The notes: generated from the sequence alone by a model not told the origin. DNA of 64,000 nt from Confluentibacter sediminis (GCF_003258355.1 NZ_QKPO01000015.1:82210-146209), one strand, 5' to 3'. Positions 44,653 to 54,765 are shown, numbered from the stretch's first letter. Translations and numbers: made by a program.

Positions 44653-44720
44653 GTCATTCCTGCGAAAGCAGGAATCTGTTTATTTAATTCTTTCGTGGAT
44701 TCCTGTCTCCGCAGGAAATC
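44653..44720. repeat. Pair of REP-like hairpins between etfB and etfA
   Basis: The first element has the stem ATTCCTGC-GAAA-GCAGGAAT (44656-44675, perfect 8 bp with a GNRA-type loop). The second, about 25 bases on, is TTCCTG-TCTCCG-CAGGAA (44700-44717). A diverged copy is at 2804-2836. Located inside an operon, they could alter relative expression of the two subunit genes. Confidence 0.75.
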
Positions 44721-44746
44721 AAAGATTCGACTTAACTAATGACAAC

Positions 44747-45493
44747 TTAAATCACTTTTGCTTCGTTATGAAGTAAGTTTATTAATTCATCCAAATTATC
44801 GGGAGACACCAATTTAATAGCACCTTTTACCGCTGGTTTCTCAAATTTTGTAGAGGTCGTTTCTGCGTTAGCATCCACAGGTTCTAAAACCGTTAATGCT
44901 TTTTGACGCGCCATCATAATGCCTCTCATATTTGGTATACGTAAATCACTTTCTTCAACCAAACCTTTTTGGCTCCCAATGACCAATGGTAATGTTGTGG
45001 ACACCGTTTCTTTTCCACCATCAATTTCTCTTATGGCTTTAACTGAATTCCCATCAATCTCTAAACCAATACAGTTGTTTATAAAATTGGAATTGGTTAG
45101 ACCCGCTATCATTCCTGGCACCATGCCCCCATTATAATCAATAGACTCCCTACCAGCAATAATCACATCGTAACCTCCATCCTTAATAACTTTTGCTAAT
45201 TGTTTGGCAACAGAAAAACCATCTGTGGCAACGGCATTTACGCGTATGGCAGCATCTGCCCCAATGGCCAATGCCTTACGAAGCGTTGGTTCAGTTTCCG
45301 GTCCACCAACATTAATAACAGTTACTTCTGCCGCTTGTTTTTCTTTAAACCACATGGCACGAGTTAAACCAAATTCATCATTTGGGTTAATTACAAACTG
45401 TACACCACTGGCATCAAATTTAGTGTCGTTATCAGCAAAGTTGATTTTTGAAGTGGTGTCTGGTACATGACTTATGCAAACTAGTATTTTCAT
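44747..45493 (-). CDS. etfB: Electron transfer flavoprotein beta subunit
   Basis: 248 residues. MKILVCISHVPDTTSKI opens the AMP-binding fold. FVINPNDEFGLTRAM, IIAGRESIDYNGGMVPGMIA and the signature VIREIDGGKETV-like segment (here AIREIDGGKETVSTTLPLV) match EtfB, as does LRIPNMRGIMMARQK. It forms the EtfAB heterodimer. First gene of etfB-etfA. The 270-base gap upstream (45494-45763), shared with pdhB, shows only a small hairpin at about 45580-45602 and the pdhB -7 box. Confidence 0.96.
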   Translation of the reverse strand: MKILVCISHVPDTTSKINFADNDTKFDASGVQFVINPNDEFGLTRAMWFKEKQAAEVTVINVGGPETEPTLRKALAIGADAAIRVNAVATDGFSVAKQLAKVIKDGGYDVIIAGRESIDYNGGMVPGMIAGLTNSNFINNCIGLEIDGNSVKAIREIDGGKETVSTTLPLVIGSQKGLVEESDLRIPNMRGIMMARQKALTVLEPVDANAETTSTKFEKPAVKGAIKLVSPDNLDELINLLHNEAKVI

Positions 45494-45705
45494 TAATCAA
45501 TTATTTAAAACATTAATATTTTACTTGTATTCTTAAGTAGAAACAGAAAAAAATCGCATACTAAAACAGAATACAATGAGTTAAAAGCACTGTAGCTTTT
45601 TTTATAGATTTTATGCTACGAAGTTAATTATTTTATTCTGAATAATTACTATGCACGCATAATAAATTTAAATTATTCTTTTAATAAAAGTACGCCATTT
45701 ATTCC

Positions 45706-45713
45706 TATTTTTG
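45706..45713 (+). promoter_or_regulatory. -7 box of pdhB
   Basis: TATTTTTG matches TAnnTTTG, 50 bases before the ATG. A good TTG box at the expected distance is not visible. Confidence 0.45.
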
Positions 45714-45763
45714 CAATTCAATTTACTAAGATCCTCAAGTAACGAGGAAGATAAAATAAGCGA

Positions 45764-46741
45764 ATGAAAACAATTCAATTTAGAGAAGCTATTTGTGAAG
45801 CCATGAGCGAAGAAATGCGCAGAGATGAAAGCATTTATTTAATGGGTGAAGAAGTTGCAGAATATAACGGTGCATACAAAGCATCAAAAGGCATGTTAGA
45901 TGAATTTGGGGCTAAACGTGTTATAGACACGCCAATTGCCGAGCTAGGTTTTGCTGGTATTGCGATTGGCTCAACAATGACAGGCTGCCGACCCATCGTT
46001 GAGTATATGACGTTTAACTTTTCGCTTGTGGGAATTGATCAAATCATCAATAACGCTGCAAAAATCAGACAAATGTCTGGAGGACAATTCAATTGCCCAA
46101 TCGTTTTCCGTGGCCCTACAGCTTCTGCTGGTCAATTGGGGGCTACACACTCGCAGGCATTTGAAAGTTGGTTTGCCAATACGCCTGGATTAAAAGTCGT
46201 GGTACCTTCGAATCCTTACGATGCCAAAGGACTTTTAAAAGCGGCTATACGTGATAATGATCCTGTTATTTTCATGGAGAGCGAACAAATGTATGGCGAT
46301 AAAGGCGAAGTTCCTGAAGGTGAATATGTTATACCTTTAGGTGTTGCAGACATTAAACGTGAAGGTACCGATGTAACTATTGTATCTTTTGGTAAAATCA
46401 TAAAAGAAGCTTACAAAGCTGCCGATGAATTGGCTAAAGAAAATATCTCTTGTGAAATAATAGATTTACGTACCGTAAAACCTATGGACAAAGAAGCTAT
46501 TTTGAAATCAGTAAAAAAAACAAATCGTTTAGTCGTTTTAGAAGAAGCATGGCCTTTTGGAAATGTCGCTACCGAAATCACTTACATTGTACAATCGGAA
46601 GCTTTTGATTATTTAGATGCCCCAATTGTAAAAATTAATACTGCAGATACACCGGCACCCTATTCACCAGTTCTATTTGCAGAATGGTTACCAAACAGTG
46701 AAGATGTTATAAAAGCAGTAAAAAAAGTTTTATATAAATAA
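45764..46741 (+). CDS. pdhB: Pyruvate dehydrogenase E1 component, beta subunit
   Basis: 325 residues, normal for a separate E1-beta. The start MKTIQFREAICEAMSEEM, the thiamine-diphosphate contact region LMGEEVAEYNGAYKASKGM, DTPIAELGFAGIAIG, and GGQFNCPIVFRGPTASAGQLGATHS-type potassium and cofactor loops are present. The C-terminal transketolase domain has VSFGKIIKEAYKAA and IDLRTVKPMD. With E1-alpha and E2 it makes acetyl-CoA; those partner genes are not in the window. A branched-chain variant is less likely, given the close match to PdhB wording. Monocistronic, followed by a terminator. Confidence 0.92.
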   Translation: MKTIQFREAICEAMSEEMRRDESIYLMGEEVAEYNGAYKASKGMLDEFGAKRVIDTPIAELGFAGIAIGSTMTGCRPIVEYMTFNFSLVGIDQIINNAAKIRQMSGGQFNCPIVFRGPTASAGQLGATHSQAFESWFANTPGLKVVVPSNPYDAKGLLKAAIRDNDPVIFMESEQMYGDKGEVPEGEYVIPLGVADIKREGTDVTIVSFGKIIKEAYKAADELAKENISCEIIDLRTVKPMDKEAILKSVKKTNRLVVLEEAWPFGNVATEITYIVQSEAFDYLDAPIVKINTADTPAPYSPVLFAEWLPNSEDVIKAVKKVLYK

Positions 46742-46763
46742 ATTAAAACATTTTACGTTATAT

Positions 46764-46800
46764 AAACTTCATTAGCATTGTTGTTGATGAAGTTTTTTTA
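46764..46800 (+). terminator. Terminator of pdhB
   Basis: The stem AAACTTCAT/ATGAAGTTT with a 14-base loop is followed by a run of T. It ends just before the ATG of the next gene, which excludes in-frame starts upstream of 46805. Confidence 0.75.
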
Positions 46801-46804
46801 TATT

Positions 46805-49300
46805 ATGAAATTAAGACTAGCTATTGCCCTATTTTTATTCGGAACCATATCCCTACTCGCTCAAACCAAAGTAAGCGGTTATGTATTTGACGAAAACAAC
46901 CAATCGGTTCCCTTTGCCAATGTCTTATTCAAAGGTTCTACACAAGGCACCATTACAGATGAAAATGGTAAATTTTATTTAGAATCCGAACAAACTTGGA
47001 ACACTTTAGTGGTGTCATTTATTGGCTACCAAACACTTGAGATCCCTCTTGAGAAAAAGGTTAATTATGATTTAAAATTCACATTGGCAGAAGAAGCTTC
47101 TCAATTACAACAGGTATTTATAACCACAGGGAAACAGCCTAAAAAAAATAATCCTGCCATAGATATTCTAAGAAAAATATGGGAACATAAACGAAAAAAC
47201 GGCTTAAAAAAATTCGATCAATATCAGTACAGTAAATACGAAAAAGTAGAATTTGACATTAATACGATTGATAGTGCCTTAATGAAGAGTAAACTCTTTA
47301 AAGGCATGGAATTTGTTTTTAACCAAGTCGACACATCAAGTGTTACTGGAAAAACCTATTTACCGATGTTCATCAACGAAGCCGCTTCTGATGTATATGG
47401 GGATAATATTCTTAATAAGAAAAAAGAAGTTTTAAAAGGAAATAAAAATTCAGGATTTAGTGACAATCAAACCATCATAGATTTTGTTGGCCAACTGTAT
47501 CCAGACTTTAATGTATATGACAATTATTTACAGTTTTTTGATAAAGGGTTTGTAAGTCCATTGTCAAGAACAGGTATCAATACTTATAACTATGTATTGG
47601 CAGATAGCTCATTTATAGACAATAAATGGTGTTATAATATTATTTATTATCCTAGAAGGAAAAATGAATTAACTTTTAAAGGTGATTTCTGGGTAGCCGA
47701 CACCACATATGCTATTAAGGAAATTAATTTACAAGCATCAAAAAGTGCCAATATTAACTGGGTAAAAGACATTTATATAGAACAAGAATTTGAAGTCTTG
47801 AACGACTCTGTGTTTCTTATAAAACGAGATTATATGATGTCTGATTTTGCTTTTAGCAAAAAAGAAACTTCGCATGGTATTTATGGCAAGCGTACCACGT
47901 TATATGATAATTATGAGTTCGATAAAATAAAGGATAAAAAATTCTATGATGAAGAAGTTTATAATTACGATAAAGATATATATGATAGGGATGACGATTT
48001 TTGGGCAGAAAATCGTTTAGAGAATTTAAATCAAGATGAGAAAGGTGTTTACAAAATGTTAGACACTTTAAAAACAGTCAAAAAATTTAAGCGTCTTTAC
48101 AATTTAGGAAGCATCTTGGCATCTGGCTATATTGAGTTCAACACACTACCATTAGATTACGGTCCTATATTTTCAACTTTTGGATATAATGAAGTTGAAG
48201 GATTACGTTTACGCACAGGCTTAAGAACCTATTTTGGCAGAAATGATTTATGGCGATTAGAAGGGTTTTTAGCTTACGGATTTAGAGACGATAAATTTAA
48301 ATATGGCATTTCAGGAAAATGGCTCATAGATAAGAAAAATAGATTCATAATTTCAGGTGGAAACAGACGGGATGTTGAGCAAATTGGAGCTAGTTTAACA
48401 ACCTCTACGGATGTATTAGGTCGAAGTTTAGCTTCATCGTCCATTGTAGGAACAGGCGCTAACAATAAGCTAACATCCATAAATCTTACTAGTTTAGCAT
48501 TTGAACTTGAACCTTGGCGGAATTTCATAATGAGGTTAGGTGGAAATTACAGAACTTTAGAATCTGCTTCACCAACTTTTAGCTTGGATTATAACACACC
48601 TAATGGTATTGAATCAGAAATAAAACAATTTGAATCTTCTTTTTCAATATCTTATTTCCCTGGTAGAAAAATGACCGGTTTTGGTGTAGAACGATTGGTT
48701 GCCAATGATAACTTTGCAAGTCTTTTTGCACAAGTTACTAGGGGTGACAAACGTATATTTGATAGTGATTTTGACTATACCAAAGTTCAGCTTTCATATA
48801 TTCAGCCTTGGCTAGTTGGTGGTTTTGGAAGACTGACCACAACCATAGAGGCCGGGAAAACTTTTGGTGAGGTGCCTTTAGGCTTATTAAGTGTTATTCC
48901 CGGAAATCAATCCTATTTCTCAATATACAATACCTTTTCTCAATTAGATTATTATGAATTTGTTTCAGATACTTATACATCATTTCATTTAGAACATAAT
49001 TTCAATGGCCGTTTCTTTTCTAGAATTCCATTTTTAAGAAAATATAATTTAAGGGAAATTGTAAGTTTCCGAGGGGTTTGGGGAGATCTTTCAGATAAAA
49101 ACATCGCTTTAAGCACTACAAGCAACCCAAATAGTATCCCATTATTAGCCCCTAATGATAAAGTGTATTATGAATATGGGTTTGGAATTGGTAATATTTT
49201 TAAAGTCTTTAGAATTGACTTTAACTTTAGAGGAAATTATCTTGAAAAAGAAAATGCCCGTAAGTTTGGAATTACAGGCACATTCGGATTTTATTTTTAA
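46805..49300 (+). CDS. DUF5686 protein with carboxypeptidase-regulatory-like domain
   Basis: 831 residues from ATG 46805. The signal peptide ends near ISLLAQ-TKVSG. Residues about 20-100 are a CarboxypepD-reg-like domain (VSGYVFDENNQSVPFANVLF, then DENGKFYL). The rest is DUF5686, with a periplasmic part (YQYSKYEKVEFDIN) and a beta-rich C-terminal half with aromatic strand ends, finishing in FGITGTFGFYF. The final Phe and alternating strands suggest an outer-membrane barrel without the plug domain of TonB receptors. The function of this family is unknown. Convergent to clpX with only a 15-base gap. Confidence 0.88.
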   Translation: MKLRLAIALFLFGTISLLAQTKVSGYVFDENNQSVPFANVLFKGSTQGTITDENGKFYLESEQTWNTLVVSFIGYQTLEIPLEKKVNYDLKFTLAEEASQLQQVFITTGKQPKKNNPAIDILRKIWEHKRKNGLKKFDQYQYSKYEKVEFDINTIDSALMKSKLFKGMEFVFNQVDTSSVTGKTYLPMFINEAASDVYGDNILNKKKEVLKGNKNSGFSDNQTIIDFVGQLYPDFNVYDNYLQFFDKGFVSPLSRTGINTYNYVLADSSFIDNKWCYNIIYYPRRKNELTFKGDFWVADTTYAIKEINLQASKSANINWVKDIYIEQEFEVLNDSVFLIKRDYMMSDFAFSKKETSHGIYGKRTTLYDNYEFDKIKDKKFYDEEVYNYDKDIYDRDDDFWAENRLENLNQDEKGVYKMLDTLKTVKKFKRLYNLGSILASGYIEFNTLPLDYGPIFSTFGYNEVEGLRLRTGLRTYFGRNDLWRLEGFLAYGFRDDKFKYGISGKWLIDKKNRFIISGGNRRDVEQIGASLTTSTDVLGRSLASSSIVGTGANNKLTSINLTSLAFELEPWRNFIMRLGGNYRTLESASPTFSLDYNTPNGIESEIKQFESSFSISYFPGRKMTGFGVERLVANDNFASLFAQVTRGDKRIFDSDFDYTKVQLSYIQPWLVGGFGRLTTTIEAGKTFGEVPLGLLSVIPGNQSYFSIYNTFSQLDYYEFVSDTYTSFHLEHNFNGRFFSRIPFLRKYNLREIVSFRGVWGDLSDKNIALSTTSNPNSIPLLAPNDKVYYEYGFGIGNIFKVFRIDFNFRGNYLEKENARKFGITGTFGFYF

Positions 49301-49315
49301 ACTTATTCTTAAAAC

Positions 49316-50548
49316 CTAAGACACTGCTTTTAGTTTTTTCAATGTCGTTTTTGTTATTTTATCTTCCGCATACATTTTAGTAACGTTCAATTTCTTTTCA
49401 TCGCTACTAGGCAATTCAAACATAGCATCGGTTAAAATTTCTTCACATAAAGAACGTAATCCTCTAGCCCCAAGTTTATATTCTATGGCTTTTCCAACAA
49501 TATAATCTAAAGCACCATCAGTAATGCTAAACTCTATATTATCCATGGTAAACAACTTCTTATATTGTTTTATAATGGCATTTTTAGGCTCGGTAAGAAT
49601 AGCTCTTAATGTTTCTGCATCTAAAGGATCCATATAGGTCAATACAGGTAATCTTCCTATAATTTCAGGAATCAAACCAAAATCTTTTAAATCTTTAGGA
49701 ATAATATATTGCAATAAATGGTTTTTGTCTACAACATCATCAGAAATTGAGGCACTATAACCTACCGCTTGCATATTCAAACGTCTAGAAATAACACGCT
49801 CGATACCATCAAAAGCACCACCAGCAATAAACAATATATTTTCAGTATTTACTTCAATGAATTTTTGATCTGGGTGTTTTCTGCCTCCTTTTGGCGGAAC
49901 ATTAACAACTGTTCCTTCTAACAATTTTAAAAGTGCTTGTTGAACACCTTCTCCTGACACATCACGAGTTATGGAAGGATTATCACTTTTACGAGCTATT
50001 TTGTCTATTTCATCAATAAACACAATACCTTTTTCTGCTTTTTCAAGATTATAATCTGCTGCCTGAAGTAAACGCGTTAAAATACTTTCCACATCTTCAC
50101 CTACATAACCCGCTTCTGTTAAAACCGTTGCATCTACAATAGCTAAAGGTACGTTAAGCATTTTAGCAATGGTTTTTGCCATTAAGGTTTTACCTGTTCC
50201 TGTTTGACCAACCATGATGATATTACTTTTTTGAATATCGATATCGTCATTTGTTGCAGGCTGCAATAAACGCTTGTAATGATTATAAACTGCCACAGAC
50301 ATAACTTTTTTAGTGGCATCTTGACCAATGATATACTGGTCTAGAAATTCTTTAATCTGTAAAGGTTTGCGTAATTTTAATTCCGCAGATAAATCGCCGC
50401 TATCACTTTGTTTAGATTCTTCAATAACAATACCGTGGGCTTGCTCAATACATCTATCACAAATATGTGCGTCTAATCCTGCTATTAATAAATTCGTTTC
50501 AGGTTTTTTTCTACCACAAAACGAACATTCTAATTGTTCTTTTGCCAT
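49316..50548 (-). CDS. clpX: ATP-dependent Clp protease ATPase subunit ClpX
   Basis: 410 residues. The N-terminal zinc-binding domain has Cys8, Cys11, Cys30 and Cys33. Walker A is GQTGTGKT (114-121), and Walker B is [14 protein letters not shown]. The sensor and pore parts include [17 protein letters not shown] and [16 protein letters not shown]. The ring unfolds substrates and feeds them to ClpP. Last of tig-clpP-clpX in one direction, 73 bases after clpP. Confidence 0.98.
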   Translation of the reverse strand: MAKEQLECSFCGRKKPETNLLIAGLDAHICDRCIEQAHGIVIEESKQSDSGDLSAELKLRKPLQIKEFLDQYIIGQDATKKVMSVAVYNHYKRLLQPATNDDIDIQKSNIIMVGQTGTGKTLMAKTIAKMLNVPLAIVDATVLTEAGYVGEDVESILTRLLQAADYNLEKAEKGIVFIDEIDKIARKSDNPSITRDVSGEGVQQALLKLLEGTVVNVPPKGGRKHPDQKFIEVNTENILFIAGGAFDGIERVISRRLNMQAVGYSASISDDVVDKNHLLQYIIPKDLKDFGLIPEIIGRLPVLTYMDPLDAETLRAILTEPKNAIIKQYKKLFTMDNIEFSITDGALDYIVGKAIEYKLGARGLRSLCEEILTDAMFELPSSDEKKLNVTKMYAEDKITKTTLKKLKAVS

Positions 50549-50621
50549 TAATCATTTGTTTAAATGAGAGAAAAATGATATTAATTCTCTAATTAGAATT
50601 TATAAAATTACAAAAAAATGT

Positions 50622-51296
50622 TTAACTGCGAGCTAAAACCTCGTCAATCATACCATATTCCTTGGCTTTATCAGCTTTCATCCAATAATCTCTATCACTA
50701 TCTTCATAAACTTTGTCGTAAGGCTGACCTGAATGCTTACTAATTATCTTATAAAGTTCTTCTTTTAAAATTAATATTTCTCTTGCTGTAATTTCTATAT
50801 CACTTGCTTGTCCTTGAGCACCACCTAAAGGTTGGTGAATCATTACTCTTGAGTGCGTTAACCCACTTCGTTTTCCTTTTGCACCGGCACAAAGCAACAC
50901 CGCACCCATAGAAGCAGCCATACCTGTGCATATAGTGGCAACGTCTGGTTTTATAAACTGCATGGTATCATAAATTCCTAAACCAGCATATACACCTCCT
51001 CCAGGAGAATTGATATACATTTGAATATCCTTGTTAGCATCAACACTTTCTAAAAACAATAATTGTGCTTGAACAATATTAGCGATGTTATCATTAATTC
51101 CTGTTCCAAGAAACAGAATACGATCCATCATTAAGCGTGAAAAAACATCTAACTGGGATATGTTTAATTGACGTTCTTCAATAATATAAGGTGTCATGTT
51201 AGCTGGATACATGCTACTAATGATTTTATTGTAATATGTACTGCTAATACCTTGGTCTTTTATAGCGAATTTTTCAAATTCCTTACCGTAATCCAT
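50622..51296 (-). CDS. clpP: ATP-dependent Clp protease proteolytic subunit ClpP
   Basis: 224 residues. The catalytic Ser129 is in [13 protein letters not shown] and His154 in [10 protein letters not shown]. An Asp in EDSDRDYWM (about residue 203) completes the triad. [19 protein letters not shown] is the substrate-binding segment. It carries an N-terminal extension of about 25 residues compared with the E. coli enzyme, common in Bacteroidota. Partner of ClpX in the next gene. Confidence 0.98.
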   Translation of the reverse strand: MDYGKEFEKFAIKDQGISSTYYNKIISSMYPANMTPYIIEERQLNISQLDVFSRLMMDRILFLGTGINDNIANIVQAQLLFLESVDANKDIQMYINSPGGGVYAGLGIYDTMQFIKPDVATICTGMAASMGAVLLCAGAKGKRSGLTHSRVMIHQPLGGAQGQASDIEITAREILILKEELYKIISKHSGQPYDKVYEDSDRDYWMKADKAKEYGMIDEVLARS

Positions 51297-51376
51297 AGTA
51301 ATTTTATGTTATAATACTTTAAATTAAACCCTCGATAATATAACCTGAGTCTTTTATTTTATACTTAATAAATAAA

Positions 51377-51402
51377 GCGCTTTAATGTAAAAATTAAAGC
51401 GC
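51377..51402 (-). terminator. Hairpin between tig and clpP
   Basis: The perfect 10-bp stem GCGCTTTAAT/ATTAAAGCGC with a six-base loop is followed on the minus strand by TTTATTTA. Termination of tig or partial read-through into clpP are both possible. Confidence 0.75.
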
Positions 51403-51435
51403 CTAAATATAAGGAATAATTATTTAAATGATAGT

Positions 51436-52764
51436 TTATTTGTCTCCGTAAACTTCTTTAACAAAGTTTTCATAAGTCAATTCTTTAACCTTTAAATTTG
51501 CTTTTTCTTTATACAACGCTATAAGTTTTTGACTTATAAGTTGTTCTGAAATTCTACGAGCTTCATCTTGATTTGATAACACACGTGCCGCAATATCATC
51601 TAACTCTTTATCTGACGGATCTAATTGGCCAAATTGTGCCATTTGTGCTTTTATCATATCTCTTGCATGACCTTTAATATCCTCAAGAGTTACCTGTATA
51701 TTATTATCTGTAATTAATTTACCTTCAATTAATTGGTAACGTAAACTTTTTTCAGATTTTTCATATTCTTCTTTAGCCTGATCGTTATCCATAGGTTTTT
51801 CACCTGCAGTTTGCATCCATTTTTGTAAAAACTCTGCTGGCAAATCAAACTTGGTATTGTCAACTAAATATTCCGTAACATCATTTAATAGTTTTTGATC
51901 TGCTTGTTGTTTGAATTGTTTTTCAGCGTCTTCTTTTATTTTGTCTTTCAATTCAGTAACCGAATTCACATTTCCTTTTCCAAATAATTTATCAAACAAA
52001 TCTTGGTCTAAATCTGCCAATTCACTTTTTGTAATTTCGGTAATGGTAAATGTCACATCAATATCCAATCCATGAACGTCATCATGACTTAATTTTAAAG
52101 CGTGCATTAACTCATGATCATCTTCATAAAGTCCTTTAGTGTTTAATGTAATAACATCTCCAACTTTAGCACCAATAAATTGTTTTTGGGTTGCTTTACC
52201 TTTAAACTTATCTAACGTTAACGTTACTGTATTTTCAATATTACGCTCTTCATTTTTGTAAACACCAGTAATATTACTATCTGCTTCAACAGCGCTTTGA
52301 GACACTAATTTTCCGTATTGTTTTTGAATACGTTCCACTTGCTCATCAATCATTTTATCATCAGCAATAATAATATATTGATCGATTGGTTGTTTGCTGT
52401 TTAAATTAACTTCAAATTCCGGAGCTAAACCCAATTCAAATTCAAAAGAAAATCCATCGGAATCCCAATTTATATTATCTTGTGGCTTTGGCAATGGTTG
52501 CCCTAAAACATCTAGCTTCTCTTCCGTTAAATATTTGTTTAAGGCATCTTGCAATAACTTGTTTACTTCATCTACCAAAACAGCTTTTCCATACTGTTTT
52601 TTAACCATTCCCATCGGCACTTGCCCTTTTCTAAAACCTGGAATATTAGCCGTTTTACGGTAATTGGTCAGGATTTTTTCTACTTTGGCAATGTAATCTT
52701 CTTTAGCAATATCTACTTTTACTACAGCATTTAATGCATCTACGTTTTCTCTTGTAATATTCAT
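51436..52764 (-). CDS. tig: Trigger factor, ribosome-associated chaperone
   Basis: 442 residues in the usual three-part plan. The N-terminal ribosome-binding domain carries IPGFRKGQVPMGMVKKQYG (about 41-59, matching the GFRxGxxP ribosome contact). The middle region (about 150-250) is strongly reduced in FKBP character but keeps IGAKVGDVITLN. The C-terminal helical chaperone arms include FDKLFGKGNVNSVTELKDKI. It binds nascent chains at the ribosome exit. A consensus promoter lies about 80 bases upstream, and clpP-clpX follow. Confidence 0.95.
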   Translation of the reverse strand: MNITRENVDALNAVVKVDIAKEDYIAKVEKILTNYRKTANIPGFRKGQVPMGMVKKQYGKAVLVDEVNKLLQDALNKYLTEEKLDVLGQPLPKPQDNINWDSDGFSFEFELGLAPEFEVNLNSKQPIDQYIIIADDKMIDEQVERIQKQYGKLVSQSAVEADSNITGVYKNEERNIENTVTLTLDKFKGKATQKQFIGAKVGDVITLNTKGLYEDDHELMHALKLSHDDVHGLDIDVTFTITEITKSELADLDQDLFDKLFGKGNVNSVTELKDKIKEDAEKQFKQQADQKLLNDVTEYLVDNTKFDLPAEFLQKWMQTAGEKPMDNDQAKEEYEKSEKSLRYQLIEGKLITDNNIQVTLEDIKGHARDMIKAQMAQFGQLDPSDKELDDIAARVLSNQDEARRISEQLISQKLIALYKEKANLKVKELTYENFVKEVYGDK

Positions 52765-52846
52765 TTTAAATGATATAAAACCCTAATAGGGGATTTAACA
52801 AAAAGCCTTTTTATAGCTTGAATTTTTTGTAACTGAAATTGGGATG

Positions 52847-52877
52847 CAAAAATATAACTTTTTTACATCCTAACAAA
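52847..52877 (-). promoter_or_regulatory. Promoter of tig
   Basis: On the minus strand TTTG (52877-52874), a 19-base spacer and TATTTTTG (52854-52847) give an exact Bacteroidota promoter. The leader is about 80 bases. Confidence 0.8.
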
Positions 52878-52900
52878 GTTTTAATATACTGTATTTTAGA

Positions 52901-53254
52901 CTAGTTATTAGGTTCTTTTAAAAGCGAATGTAGAACGGATTGAAGTATAGATAACAAGACACTAAATAAAATAGCCACCCATATACTGCTTACAGAAAAC
53001 CCAGCAATAAGTTGATCTGCCAAAAGAATGATTAAAGCATTCACAATAAGCAAGAATAAACCTAGGGTAAGAATGGTTATTGGCAGCGTAAAAATAACCA
53101 GAATTGGTTTTACCAATATATTCAAAACAGATAATACAACAGCAACAATAACTGCTGTAACAAACTTATCTCCAGATAATTCCACACCTGGCAAAAAATA
53201 AGCCAATATAAATACCGCCAAGGCATTTAACAAGAGTTTTATAATTAGATTCAT
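52901..53254 (-). CDS. Small four-helix membrane protein (phage holin 4-2 / YvlD-like family)
   Basis: 117 residues made of four hydrophobic helices with short turns: about 3-22, 31-54, 58-80 and 88-110. The pattern VVLSVLNILVKPILVIFTLPITIL, with the NxLxKPxLxxxTLPxxxxTLGLF form, matches the YvlD/DUF360 family, which is named after phage holins but is chromosomal and of unknown function. There is no phage context here. It lies 30 bases downstream of the alpha/beta hydrolase on the same strand. Confidence 0.88.
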   Translation of the reverse strand: MNLIIKLLLNALAVFILAYFLPGVELSGDKFVTAVIVAVVLSVLNILVKPILVIFTLPITILTLGLFLLIVNALIILLADQLIAGFSVSSIWVAILFSVLLSILQSVLHSLLKEPNN

Positions 53255-53284
53255 TTTAATGAGTTTTGATTAAAAATACAAAAA

Positions 53285-54052
53285 TTATTGTTCAACAAAC
53301 TGAATCACAGCATCAAAAAAGCCATCGGGGTTTTCGGCATGTAACCAATGTCCAGCATTTGGAATGGTGATAATTTCAGCTTTAGGAAAATGATTCTTTA
53401 TAATATCCTCGTCTTCAATTCCAATATACTCAGACCTATCACCCCTTAAAAACAATGTGTCTTTTTCAAACAACGCTTGGCTTGGCAAAGGCTCTCCGAT
53501 TTCACCCACTTCATTTTTTAAAACTTCTAAATTCATTCGTAAAGCAAGCCTGCCTTTTTCAATCCAATATAAGTTTTTTAGCAAAAATTGTCTAGTACCT
53601 AAATCGGATACATATTTACTCAAAACATCATCGGCTTCCCCTCTACTTTTTATGTCGTCAAAATTCAAGGCACTTAATCCATTTAAAATACCATCATGAT
53701 GTATTGGATAAAAACGAGGAGAAATATCAGCAACTATTAATTTGGAAACCATTTCTGGATATTTTGCCGCAAACAACATAGCTGTTTTACCACCCATGGA
53801 ATGCCCAAGTAAAATAATATTATTCAAACTATGGGCATCACAATATGTTTTTAAATCTTTTACAAGAACATCGTAATTAAATTCATTGCTATGGAAACTA
53901 TGCCCATGGTTTCTTTGGTCGACCAAATGAACCTGAAAACCCGTTTCACTAAACTTTAGCCCCATGGTTTTCCAATTATCATTCATTCCCAAAAATCCAT
54001 GAAGAATAACAAATGGCTGTCCTTCTCCTAATATATTTGAATGTAAAAGCAT
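53285..54052 (-). CDS. Alpha/beta hydrolase (YbfF-like esterase)
   Basis: 255 residues. The oxyanion motif is LHGFLGMNDNW (18-28). VDQRNHGHSFHS is typical of the YbfF/acyl-CoA esterase subfamily. The nucleophile Ser85 is in LLGHSMGGKTAM. The acid is likely the Asp in FLRGDRSEYIG, and the His is in NAGHWLHAENP. No signal peptide. Its ATG overlaps the pdxJ stop codon by one base (TAATG), so translation is coupled. Natural substrate unknown. Confidence 0.92.
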   Translation of the reverse strand: MLLHSNILGEGQPFVILHGFLGMNDNWKTMGLKFSETGFQVHLVDQRNHGHSFHSNEFNYDVLVKDLKTYCDAHSLNNIILLGHSMGGKTAMLFAAKYPEMVSKLIVADISPRFYPIHHDGILNGLSALNFDDIKSRGEADDVLSKYVSDLGTRQFLLKNLYWIEKGRLALRMNLEVLKNEVGEIGEPLPSQALFEKDTLFLRGDRSEYIGIEDEDIIKNHFPKAEIITIPNAGHWLHAENPDGFFDAVIQFVEQ

Positions 54053-54765
54053 TATTTTAATTTATGTAAATACATTTGAATAACATTCTCGACCCCAAGA
54101 TATAAACTTTCCGCTATAAGCGCGTGACCAATAGAGACCTCTAATAAATTGGGGATATTGTCATTAAAAAACTTGATATTATCTAGGGACAAATCGTGTC
54201 CGGCATTAATTCCCAGCCCTAATTCATTTGCCAAGATAGCACTTTCTGTATAAGGCTTGATAGCATCTTTATATCCTAAATCATATTGGTGCGCAAAACC
54301 TTCGGTGTATAATTCAATCCTATCAGTTCCTGTTGCTTTTGCCCCTTCAACCTGTTTTAAAACAGGATCCACAAAAATGGACGTCCTAATACCGTTTTGC
54401 TGAAATTCTTTAATCACGTCAATTAAAAAGCCTTTATGCTTAATGGTATCCCACCCTGCGTTAGACGTTATAGCATTTTCAGCATCTGGAACCAATGTCA
54501 CCTGAGTTGGTTTGACCTCTAGAACCAATTTCATGAATGATTCGACAGGATTACCTTCAATATTATATTCGGTATACACTTCTGGCTTCAAATCTCGCGC
54601 ATCTTGATAACGAATATGACGTTCATCTGGCCTTGGATGTATGGTAACACCTTCAGCACCAAACCGCTGCACATCTTTTGCAAACTGAACGACATTAGGT
54701 ACATCACCACCTCTCGAATTTCTTAAGGTAGCTATCTTATTAATGTTTACACTTAACTTTGTCAT
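54052..54765 (-). CDS. pdxJ: Pyridoxine 5'-phosphate synthase
   Basis: 237 residues of the PdxJ barrel. The start LSVNINKIATLRNSRGGDVP binds phosphate. GAEGVTIHPRPDERHIRY holds catalytic His and Arg residues, and VTLVPDAENAITSNAGWD is the conserved central loop. The C-terminal GLGINAGHDLSLDN and EVSIGHALIAESL close the site. It condenses deoxyxylulose 5-phosphate with aminoacetone phosphate in the DXP-dependent vitamin B6 route. A TATTTTTG -7 box (minus, 54790-54783) lies about 18 bases before the start, without a clear upstream box. Divergent from the CBS-nadK pair. Confidence 0.96.
   Translation of the reverse strand: MTKLSVNINKIATLRNSRGGDVPNVVQFAKDVQRFGAEGVTIHPRPDERHIRYQDARDLKPEVYTEYNIEGNPVESFMKLVLEVKPTQVTLVPDAENAITSNAGWDTIKHKGFLIDVIKEFQQNGIRTSIFVDPVLKQVEGAKATGTDRIELYTEGFAHQYDLGYKDAIKPYTESAILANELGLGINAGHDLSLDNIKFFNDNIPNLLEVSIGHALIAESLYLGVENVIQMYLHKLK

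Noticed and set aside
45580..45602. Small hairpin AAAAGC...GCTTTTTT taken for a terminator of a hidden RNA
   Set aside because: No promoter or conserved RNA structure was seen in front of it, and the stem is only six bases.
52901..53254. Phage origin suggested by the holin family name
   Set aside because: No lysin, integrase or other phage gene is nearby. The YvlD-type family is chromosomal in many bacteria.
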